Assembly: GCA_014860445.1 (NCBI GenBank)
Contig: JACZJT010000031.1
Coordinates: 62,001 to 126,000, forward strand
Direction: 5' to 3'
DNA: 64,000 nt
Origin: Burkholderiales bacterium
GTDB taxonomy: Bacteria; Pseudomonadota; Gammaproteobacteria; Burkholderiales; SG8-39
In this document: piece by piece, positions 48,920 through 56,724 of the stretch
How the letters are laid out: each line of letters starts with the position of its first letter
Position numbering within the stretch: position 1 is the stretch's first letter
Position numbers and translations under genes: made by a program
Notes under the pieces: model-generated
Seen by the model: the letters and a program-made list of their open reading frames with translations, nothing else
The model's database searches: none
Told to the model about the DNA's origin: nothing

Positions 48920-49728
48920 TGGTTCCTCGCCAGGTTTTATCCCTTTCTTCCTTTCGCCCTTTCTCCCTTTTGTTGCCCTTTTGTTCTGCCCTTTACGCTG
49001 CTGCTGGTGTGTGAAGCCTGTCAGGTTAGTGTTTCTGTCCGTCCCGAACGCTAAGCGTGTCGGGATCTACGAGGGACTCGGGACACCACTCCCGTTTCGT
49101 GCCGTTTGCTTTGCTGCTTGCCGCCGCGGCACGCGGCATTGGCGTCGATGGCGTTTCCTGTGGGAAGCCGATTCATCGAGGTGAGCCGTTGACCCAGGGC
49201 TCGAAGGGGCGCTTTTTCGGCGTGGTATTGCACTGAGCCCGCTGGGAGCGGGCGCGAGGACGGACCGTATTGCGCGGTCCAGGATGACGATGGGTCAGGG
49301 AGCCCATCACTTGGGCTTGTAACTTGCGCCAGCCACCGATTAGTCCTTGTCGGCTGGGGCATCGTGCGCATCGTCACTACCGGCTGACGCCGGGGTAGTG
49401 ACGATGCGATTGGCGCAGAGGTGCTGCCGCAGTTACGCGGACTGGATTGCAGCAGCAACCGTACCGACTTGTGCCGCTACGATCGGCCGGCGTGAGGCTG
49501 CCCCGTGTATGTCGCACGGCAGCGCGCCTGGCGCAGACTACTTCTGGCTGAAGCAAGTTTTGCCGCTAGCGGCAGTGGAGTAGGGCTGTCCCGCATGCGA
49601 GTGTCGGCGACGCCCGATTGCGACCGCGCAACCTTCGCACGAAATCGCGACAGAACGGCGGCCAGCGCTAGTTGGCTGGACGCTGTCCGGACTTCGGGTG
49701 TCCGGACGCTGACTGCAGGCTTACGCGT
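48920..49728. other. Noncoding stretch dense with hairpins
   Basis: No credible gene. Perfect stems include TCCCGA-ACGC-TAA-GCGT-G-TCGGGA (49042-49065), GGGCTC/GAGCCC (49197-49241), GCCCGC/GCGGGC and GGACCG/CGGTCC closed by TGACCCA/TGGGTCA (49190-49297), AGCCCA/TGGGCT (49301-49317), and a 15-bp perfect stem CGCATCGTCACTACC / GGTAGTGACGATGCG (49367-49408). Candidate large structured RNA or origin-like DNA. Confidence 0.6.
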
Positions 49729-49850
49729 ATCTCCGAGCCTTTCGGCTGCCGGTTTTCAGGAGATCCGACCGGTTTCAGGCACTCTTGCGAGCATAGGCCG
49801 ATGCGTTGACGGACATCAAGCGGGCTGACACAGCCAGCGTCGAACAATAT
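49729..49850 (-). ncRNA. Pseudoknot-like structured RNA, copy 4 (reverse strand)
   Basis: Reverse complement: ACCGGT (49773-49768) with ACCGGC (49753-49748), GATCTCC (49765-49759) with GGAGAT (49734-49729), and AGCC-GAAA-GGCT between. The upstream about 80 bp also match copy 1 (GCTGTGTCAGCC, then a GNRA hairpin GCTC-GCAA-GAGT). One end pair of the first stem is lost. Confidence 0.65.
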
Positions 49851-50281
49851 GCAATGTCCCGCGATTCTGCGCACGATGGCAAACGCCTCTTGCGCGTACT
49901 GAGTGGATCACGGGCATAATGCTGTGACCAGCGTGCCATTGCAGAAGTTCCTCAGAAGTCAAAATGTGCGCGCAACCCTTCGCTGCTCGTTCGTACTCGA
50001 CGGGCCGAACGTCGGAATAAGGGGCATGTTAGCAGTGCTAACGATTTCCCTAAAGAAAGGCTGATGCAGACAGCTTACCCACCGCCGCGCGTTACGTGCG
50101 TGAGAGGCGCCTCCACGCGCGACCGTGGATAAGGCTTTTTCCGCTCGTGATCGTGGTTATCCGGTCAGGATCGACGCGATGGCCTGGAACTAAAATGCGG
50201 CAAGCGCTGCCACCTGCATATAGATGCAATCTGTATTGCTCGCGCCAAGGAAATGCGCCCGAGCGCCAATGATCAACTGAA
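49851..50281. other. Gene-free gap with near-palindrome copy E
   Basis: 431 bp without a supported gene. It contains copy E of the 15-bp near-palindrome and, near 50,130, an imperfect hairpin with GACCG/GGATAA and TTATCC/GGTC arms. Short frames here have no support. Confidence 0.4.
50028..50042 (+). repeat. 15-bp near-palindrome, copy E
   Basis: GTTAGCAGTGCTAAC, exact copy, about 240 bp before RNA copy 3. Confidence 0.8.
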
Positions 50282-50327
50282 ACCGGTCTGATCTCCTGGG
50301 AGCCGGTGACCGCAAGGTCGGGAGGTG
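50279..50327 (+). ncRNA. Pseudoknot-like structured RNA, copy 3
   Basis: ACCGGT (50282-50287) with GCCGGT (50302-50307, one G-U), GATCTCC (50290-50296) with GGAGGT (50321-50326), and GACC-GCAA-GGTC (50308-50319) between. The hairpin stem differs from copy 1 by compensatory pairs. Confidence 0.72.
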
Positions 50328-50341
50328 GTTGTCAGTAGCTT

Positions 50342-50413
50342 CACCCCTGTCGGGGAGTCCCATCCCCGGCGAGGGGCGTGGTCTCCCCATTTTTCATTTA
50401 AAAGGAGACCATC
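50342..50413 (+). promoter_or_regulatory. Structured leader of the truncated DUF3577 copy
   Basis: CGGGGA/TCCCCG hairpin, CCCC-T-rich tract, and GGTCTCC (50380-50386) complementary to GGAGACC (50404-50410). Closely matches the leader at 37588. Confidence 0.62.
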
Positions 50414-50566
50414 ATGTTGAAACAAATTCAACCTGCGTTTTTCGACCTGCATGTCAAAGGTGTCGGCTGCGTCGGGAAAGCAAGTAGCCGCCTGGGCGGA
50501 GATCCTGCCCGCGCGACGTGGCACGACCATTTCACAAGCCTTAATCCGTTGGGAGCGAAACCATGA
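50414..50566 (+). pseudogene. Truncated DUF3577-like gene
   Basis: 50 codons. The first 20 residues (FFDLHVKGVGCVGK region) match the start of the protein encoded at 37659 (FFNLHVEGVGYLNR), after which the sequence diverges and stops. The leader is intact while the coding part is not. Its stop overlaps the next ATG. Confidence 0.65.
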
Positions 50567-50760
50567 TCGGCAAATTGACCAAGGAAATCTGCGGAGTCGA
50601 ATTACCCGTGACAGTCCTCGAATCACAGGCGGGCTTTTACCTGGGTACGGAGGACCGCGGCGTTCCATTTTCGCGCGAGTCCGCCGAGTATTTTGTGACC
50701 AGGAATCTCGCTGAGGCTGCGCTAGCGCGCGGAAAGTTCACTCAGCGAATGAATCCGTAG
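50563..50760 (+). CDS. Small hypothetical element protein
   Basis: 65 residues: KLTKEICGVELPVTVLESQAGFYLGTEDRGVPFSRESAEYF and a helical tail. Looks like a complete small cytoplasmic protein of ICE cargo type. Coupled to the truncated DUF3577 frame by ATGA. No family recognised. Confidence 0.55.
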   Translation: MIGKLTKEICGVELPVTVLESQAGFYLGTEDRGVPFSRESAEYFVTRNLAEAALARGKFTQRMNP

Positions 50761-51151
50761 TCATCATCACAGCCCGCCGTGTGCGTGCGTTATCTGGGCA
50801 TGGTGCCGGTGGACAAGCGGTCAGAAGCGTGCGGTGAAAGCGTCTTTTCTCGGTTACGCCGGCAGCGCCCAGATGCAATGTCTGGAGCTGATGGCGAAGA
50901 AGATTGCCGTGTCCCATTCTACGAGCGGGGACATGACTGATTCGGGACTCGATGTTCTGAACCAGGGAGGCGACAGGATCGAGGTCGCTTTGGCGAAGCA
51001 ATTGGTTGGCTAGTTGGTGAAGCGACGTGCGGGCTCCCAGAACTAGGGAGCCCGCGCGCATTTCGTCCGCAGATTCCAAACAAACTTTACAAGTGTAAGC
51101 ATTAGGCAGTACATTGTATGTAACCCTAAGAATTCATAATCCTTTCAGACC
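50761..51151. other. Gap with a weak 58-codon frame
   Basis: 391 bp. A GTG-started frame (about 50834-51013) encodes SAQMQCLELMAKKIAVSHSTSG..., which might be a decayed gene; no ribosome binding site is clear. An AT-rich promoter-like tract precedes the next gene. Confidence 0.3.
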
Positions 51152-51343
51152 ATGCCTCGAATCAAAGACGTAGTCCTGTCGATCCGAACGACATTAGAGG
51201 TTAAGCGCTTTCTTCGGTTAGCGGCGGAGCGGGAGCATCGATCCGTGGCGTCGATGGTTGAAGTGATGGTTCTTGACTACGCGAAACGACATCAGTTGAA
51301 TTTGGACAACTCAGGGCGCGCGCCTAAACCCAAGAAGGAATGA
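51152..51343 (+). CDS. Small ribbon-helix-helix-like regulator
   Basis: 63 residues: RIKDVVLSIRTTLEVKRFLRLAAEREHRSVASMVEVMVLDYAKRH (in one RHH fold: beta strand, then two helices) and a basic Pro-Lys tail. It lies 267 bp before the helicase operon and could regulate it. No partner toxin is adjacent. Confidence 0.65.
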   Translation: MPRIKDVVLSIRTTLEVKRFLRLAAEREHRSVASMVEVMVLDYAKRHQLNLDNSGRAPKPKKE

Positions 51344-51609
51344 GTCGCCCAAAAGAGACTACCTGAGAAAGGAAATCACTCGACCTGAATCGGGGCGAGG
51401 TTTGGCGCGTCTTCGATCGGACGAGCCGCGAGATCGACAAGCAAAAAGACAGACTGCTGGACGAAATCAGCCAAGAAGCTAGAGTTGAAGGGAGGAGCAG
51501 GGATGAGAAACGAATTGGAGAGGCTCTCCTGTATCGATCGTGCCGTGAGAGTGAAACGGTTGGCTATCGTTTCAGCAGCGCAGTTGCGTGGAATGGCGTA
51601 ATAGCAGCC

Positions 51610-54600
51610 GTGAACGTCTTTCACACACATTCGCGGATCGTTGAGGACTATGCGACTTATATTCGCAGCTTTCTCAACATCGCCGATCCGGCGATTCGTG
51701 CCGTTGTCGAAGGAGAGTTAGAAAAAGGAAAGCTCTGGCCCGAGCCACTCCTCCAGTTCAATCCAGCGTTCGAAATGGCAGGCAGCGTGGCGGACCTCTC
51801 TCGCGACGGCACCCTGCACCGTGACATTGCTGACATCTTCAAGGGCTATTCCCTTTATCGGCACCAGGTGGAAGCGATCGAGCTGGGTACCGCCGGCAAG
51901 GATTTCATCGTCACCTCGGGAACGGGCTCGGGCAAATCGCTCACCTACATCGGCTCGATTTTTCATCACCTGCTATCCAATCCCGGCTCACCGGGGGTGA
52001 CTGCTGTCGTGGTCTATCCGATGAATGCGCTGATCAACTCGCAGTCGGAAGAATTCAATCGCTACAAGAACAATTACGAAGCTGGGACGAGAGAGTTTCC
52101 CATTACCTTCGGCCAATACACCGGCCAGGAGAAGGAAGACGCGCGCCAAGGTATGCGCGAGAAGCCGCCCCAGGTCCTGCTGACGAACTACATGATGCTT
52201 GAGCTGCTTCTGACCCGTATTCGGGAGCGATCCATTCGAGACGCCATATTCGAGAACCTGCGCTTCCTCGTCTTCGACGAGCTTCACACCTATCGTGGCC
52301 GCCAAGGGGCGGATGTGGCGATGCTAATCCGTCGCATACGGTCGCGCTGCACGCATGACGTGACCTGCATCGGTACGTCGGCGACCATGGTTTCGGTCGG
52401 AAGTGCGGCATCGCGCCGCGGAGAAGTAGCGGGGGTTGCCACCAGGCTCTTTGGAAAGCCATTTGCCCCGGATCAGGTCATCAACGAGACGCTGGCGCGG
52501 TCTCTCTCGTTTTCCGGGGCGATGCCAACCATATCGGCGCTTGCGACTGCCATTCAGGCGGGAATCGATCCGGAAACTTCATCCGAACAACTGAAGACAC
52601 ATCCAGTCGCCGTATGGATGGAAAACCGCGTAGCTTTGGAATTGCGCGATGGCGGCCTAGCTCGCCGCAATCCCCAGATGATCGGCGAGATCGTAGCGGC
52701 ACTCGCCGAGGATTCCGGATTGGCGGAACCGGTTTGTCGCCACTTTCTGACGGAACTCCTTCAGTGGATCAGCACGGTCAACAAGCGGCTACAGGATGAA
52801 GGACAGCGTTACACCATATTGCCCTTCAAGCTACACCAGTTCATCTCTCAAACGGGTTCGGTCTACACCACGCTCGACCAGGATGAGAACCGGTTCATCA
52901 CACTGGAGCCGGGTGTCTTCAAACACGACGAAGACGACAAGAAGCCCATCTTTCCCAATGTGTTCAGCCGCGCAACTGGGTACGCATTTATCTGCGTGTC
53001 GCGCAACGGTAATCGGTTGGAACCGCGCGAATTCCGGGAGGGCTCTGATGAAGACGATGAGGTAACGGACGGCTATCTCATCATAGGCGACGACGTCTGG
53101 GATCCCGCCGAGGATTTCGAGTTTCTGCCCCCTTCGTGGTTCCGCATGACGAAAGGCGGACCGGTTCCACAATCAAAGCAAAAGGCATCTTTTCCCACCA
53201 AGATTTACTTCGATGAACTCGGACAATGCTCGGAAACAGAGCCGTTGAAGTGGTGGGGCTGGTTTATGAAGGCACCGCTGCTCTTCGACCCAACCGGTGG
53301 TGTCTTCTTCGATACGAAAACAAATGAAGGAACAAAACTGACCAAGCTGGGAAGCGAGGGGCGCAGCACCTCGACAACCATTACCGCGTTCTCGATACTC
53401 AACCAGTTGAATGACGCGGGCTACCACCCCCGAGATCAAAAGCTCCTGAGCTTCACCGATAACCGGCAGGATGCCGCGCTTCAGGCCGGGCACTTCAATG
53501 ATTTCGTTCAGGTCGTCCGGCTTCGCGCCGGTATCCATAAAGCACTCAGGGACGCGCCGGGGAACACGCTCACTTATGCCACCCTCGGCGAAGCTGTCTT
53601 CCTGGCGCTTGGGCTGCCATTCCTGGAATTTGCCAATCGTAACGAAGAGCCCCCTCTTGCCAATGTGCGGCGCCTCTATGAGCAACAGTTCCAGACCTAT
53701 CTCTTCTACCGGGCGATTGCCGATCTACGGCGTAGCTGGCGGATCATCCTGCCCAACCTCGAGCAGTGCGCCCTGCTTGCCATCGAGTATCTAGAGCTGA
53801 GCGAAGTGGCTGCAGAGGACGGATTCTGGCAGGACATGACGCTATTGAACCAGCTACGTCACGACGATCGAAATGATTTTCTCTGCACGATCCTTGACTT
53901 CTTCCGGCTCGAATACGCGATTCACAGCGAAAATTTTCTCACCCAGTCCAGGATTAAGGAGAACGAAAAACAGTTTCGCGAAATGCTGCATTCCCCTTGG
54001 ACACTGGACCGAAACGAAGAACTGCGGGAACCGTTCTTCATTCGCTATGAGCCGTTGCACCGCTCCGCGAAACTATTCTCCAAGAGCATGGGGCCGGCCA
54101 GCGCGCTTGGGAAGTTCATCAAGCTGTATATCCGGCAGCGCGGGTTGGAAGTGGATCTCAGGGGAGACCGCTATCGCGACTTCATCCTCCTGTTGATGAA
54201 AAAACTGGAGCAGACGGATTACCTCAAAGCCCAGACCGCTCGCAGTGAGCAGAACGAAGAAGTACCGGTTTATCGCCTCAAGATCGAGAAGATCATCTGG
54301 CGCCTGGGCGACGGTGACACCGTGAAAGCGGATCTGATCAAGCGGCGCTCATACAAGGATCAGGCGCCGCGCCCCAACGAGTTTTTTCGGGAAATGTACC
54401 GCCGCGATTTCTCCAAGACCAAGCGGCTACGCGGGGAAGATCATACGGGGCAACTGGACACCGACACCCGCATCGAGCGCGAGGATTTATTTCGGGCGGG
54501 TCAAATCAGTGCGCTGTTTTGTTCCCCCACCATGGAACTGGGAATCGATATCGGAGGATTAAGCGTCGTTCATCTGCGCAACGCACCGCCCAACGCCTCG

Positions 54601-56724
54601 AACTACGCCCAGCGCTCCGGCCGTGCTGGACGAAGCGGCCAGGGCGCGCTGGTGTTCACGTATTGTTCCAGCTACTCGCCCCATGATCGGCATTACTTCC
54701 AGCAACAGACCGAACTCGTCGCCGGTGCGGTTCAGGCGTCGCGTCTCGACCTCTGCAATCGCGAACTGTTGCTCACGCACCTTAACGCTCTCGCAGTGTC
54801 CGAGGTCGGCATGCCGGGCCTGGAAGAGCAGGGTGGAGCACGGCCGTCCATCATGCGGCTGGTCGTGGATGACAACGATCAGATGCCGCTAGCTAGCGAG
54901 GTTCGCGCCGGATTGGCGATTCTGCCGGGCAAGTTCAACGAACTGAAGTTCGGCTTCAAAAAAGTGATCGAGGACTTTGCCCCTGAACTCCAGAACCAGG
55001 CGACCGGCTGGTACTCCGATCAATGGGTGGAGCAGAACCTGACGGAACTCGCCGACCACCTCAATTCGGCGTTGGATCGCTGGCGGCGCCTGTATCGCTC
55101 AGCAAGGACGATTCTCACCACTGCTACCCAACGGATCGAAAGCGGTACTCTCGGACTTGGAAGTGATGAGTACAAAAAACACAAGCGCAACCAGGATCAG
55201 GCCACTCGCCAACTGGACCTGCTGCGCAACGATCTAAGGGGCAAGTCGTCGGATCTGTCGGAGTTCTATCCCTACCGCTACTTGGCGTCGGAGGGTTTCC
55301 TTCCAGGCTACAACTTTACGCGCTTGCCACTGCGGATTTTTCTGCCTACCAGCGATTCGTCGGGGAATTTTATCTCCCGCCCGCGTGCTATCGCCCTGCG
55401 TGAGTTCGGCCCACTCAACCGCATCTACCACAATGGGCGCAAGTATCGCGTTACCCAACTCGTCGTGCAGGACACTGAGTCTGCGCTGACCGAAGCAAAG
55501 ATCAGCAAGAAAACCGGATACTTCCTGACCGCAGAGCAGAAGGATTTGGAAATCTGCCCCTTCAGTGGCCTGAATCTTGGCGACAACGCAAACAAGGAGC
55601 ATCTGCACCACCTGCTGGAGATGACCGAATCGCGCGCCGAGGAAATCGACCGCATCTCCTGCGAGGAGGAGGAACGGGTATCTCGCGGCTACGAGATCAA
55701 CACGTATTTCACGGTGGATGGCGGCCATCTGGAGCGCATTAGGAAGGCTGTGGTGCGCTCCAGCGAAAGTGCATTGCTTAACCTGCGCTACGTGCCGGCG
55801 GCGCGGCTGGTGCATGTGAACAAACAGTGGCGATCGCAGAAATCGGAAGGCTTCCCCATAGGCATGGTATCCGGAGATTGGCGCAATTCCATACCCGAGC
55901 CGGATAGCAACTTCAAGGAAGAATTCCGGCTGGTCAAGCTGTGGACCTCGAACCTGGCCGACGCGCTTTACATCGAGCCGATTCCGCCGCTCGGCCTGAA
56001 ACCCGATGGCGTCATTACCCTGCAACATGCGCTCAAGCGCGCCATCGAGGGCGTGTTCCAGGTGGAGCCGAACGAGATCGGCGTGGTCACCATGGGCGAC
56101 CTTGAGGCCCCCAACATTCTCCTCTACGAAGCTTCAGAGGGCAGCCTTGGGATCTTGTCGCAATTCGTCGACGACATAACGGTATTCCACAAGGTAGTGG
56201 AGCAGGCGATCACGCTCTGTCGTTACGATGATGAGCGCTACAAGGGTCCGGCCAGCTATGACGATCTGCTGAGCTATTACAACCAGCGGAACCACAAGAT
56301 TATCGACCGCCATCTGATCAAGGATGCACTGGAGAAGCTACGCATCTGCAGCATTGAGATTCAGACGAATACTGGGTTCGGAAGCTATGAGGACCAATAC
56401 CAGGCTCTGCTGCGCGCGGTTGACCCCAATTCCTCGACTGAGCGCAAGTTCCTCGATTTTCTATATCAGAACGGTCTACGCTTGCCCGACTCGGCCCAAA
56501 AGCGGGTCGACGGCCTATACGTGCAACCGGATTTCTACTATGAACCGCGGATCTGGGTCTTCTGCGACGGAACGCCGCACGATGACGCCGCATTGAAAGT
56601 CGAGGACTCGGCGAAACGTCAGTCCATCATCGCCCGTGGTGACGAAGTCTGGGTATATTACTACCGCGACAATCTAGCCGAAAAAGTAGCGGCCCGTCCT
56701 GACATCTTCAGGAAAGTGCGATGA
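51610..56724 (+). CDS. Giant DEAD/DEAH-box helicase with DUF1998-like and nuclease-like C-terminus (defence)
   Basis: 1704 residues. The helicase half has Q-motif-like YRHQVEAIELG, Walker A TSGTGSGKS (about 102-110), Walker B FDELH (about 220), motif III GTSATM (about 254), then a roughly 700-residue insertion before helicase-C motifs PTMELGIDIGG (about 972) and QRSGRAGRSGQG (about 1000). Near 1470-1520 ITLQHALKRAIEGVF ... NILLYEASEGSLGIL resembles DUF1998. The last 60 residues (QPDFYYEPRIWVFCDGTPHDD) look like a PD-(D/E)XK or Vsr-like fold. This layout recalls DruE and DrmA/DrmB proteins. Start GTG 51610 is the first start codon, though the frame stays open 246 bp upstream. It is first gene of the operon; its TGA overlaps the next ATG. 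Confidence 0.8.
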   Translation: MNVFHTHSRIVEDYATYIRSFLNIADPAIRAVVEGELEKGKLWPEPLLQFNPAFEMAGSVADLSRDGTLHRDIADIFKGYSLYRHQVEAIELGTAGKDFIVTSGTGSGKSLTYIGSIFHHLLSNPGSPGVTAVVVYPMNALINSQSEEFNRYKNNYEAGTREFPITFGQYTGQEKEDARQGMREKPPQVLLTNYMMLELLLTRIRERSIRDAIFENLRFLVFDELHTYRGRQGADVAMLIRRIRSRCTHDVTCIGTSATMVSVGSAASRRGEVAGVATRLFGKPFAPDQVINETLARSLSFSGAMPTISALATAIQAGIDPETSSEQLKTHPVAVWMENRVALELRDGGLARRNPQMIGEIVAALAEDSGLAEPVCRHFLTELLQWISTVNKRLQDEGQRYTILPFKLHQFISQTGSVYTTLDQDENRFITLEPGVFKHDEDDKKPIFPNVFSRATGYAFICVSRNGNRLEPREFREGSDEDDEVTDGYLIIGDDVWDPAEDFEFLPPSWFRMTKGGPVPQSKQKASFPTKIYFDELGQCSETEPLKWWGWFMKAPLLFDPTGGVFFDTKTNEGTKLTKLGSEGRSTSTTITAFSILNQLNDAGYHPRDQKLLSFTDNRQDAALQAGHFNDFVQVVRLRAGIHKALRDAPGNTLTYATLGEAVFLALGLPFLEFANRNEEPPLANVRRLYEQQFQTYLFYRAIADLRRSWRIILPNLEQCALLAIEYLELSEVAAEDGFWQDMTLLNQLRHDDRNDFLCTILDFFRLEYAIHSENFLTQSRIKENEKQFREMLHSPWTLDRNEELREPFFIRYEPLHRSAKLFSKSMGPASALGKFIKLYIRQRGLEVDLRGDRYRDFILLLMKKLEQTDYLKAQTARSEQNEEVPVYRLKIEKIIWRLGDGDTVKADLIKRRSYKDQAPRPNEFFREMYRRDFSKTKRLRGEDHTGQLDTDTRIEREDLFRAGQISALFCSPTMELGIDIGGLSVVHLRNAPPNASNYAQRSGRAGRSGQGALVFTYCSSYSPHDRHYFQQQTELVAGAVQASRLDLCNRELLLTHLNALAVSEVGMPGLEEQGGARPSIMRLVVDDNDQMPLASEVRAGLAILPGKFNELKFGFKKVIEDFAPELQNQATGWYSDQWVEQNLTELADHLNSALDRWRRLYRSARTILTTATQRIESGTLGLGSDEYKKHKRNQDQATRQLDLLRNDLRGKSSDLSEFYPYRYLASEGFLPGYNFTRLPLRIFLPTSDSSGNFISRPRAIALREFGPLNRIYHNGRKYRVTQLVVQDTESALTEAKISKKTGYFLTAEQKDLEICPFSGLNLGDNANKEHLHHLLEMTESRAEEIDRISCEEEERVSRGYEINTYFTVDGGHLERIRKAVVRSSESALLNLRYVPAARLVHVNKQWRSQKSEGFPIGMVSGDWRNSIPEPDSNFKEEFRLVKLWTSNLADALYIEPIPPLGLKPDGVITLQHALKRAIEGVFQVEPNEIGVVTMGDLEAPNILLYEASEGSLGILSQFVDDITVFHKVVEQAITLCRYDDERYKGPASYDDLLSYYNQRNHKIIDRHLIKDALEKLRICSIEIQTNTGFGSYEDQYQALLRAVDPNSSTERKFLDFLYQNGLRLPDSAQKRVDGLYVQPDFYYEPRIWVFCDGTPHDDAALKVEDSAKRQSIIARGDEVWVYYYRDNLAEKVAARPDIFRKVR

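Noticed and set aside
49347-49828. Short frames in the hairpin-rich noncoding block
   Set aside because: They cross multiple perfect inverted repeats and structured RNA copy 4; low-complexity translations.
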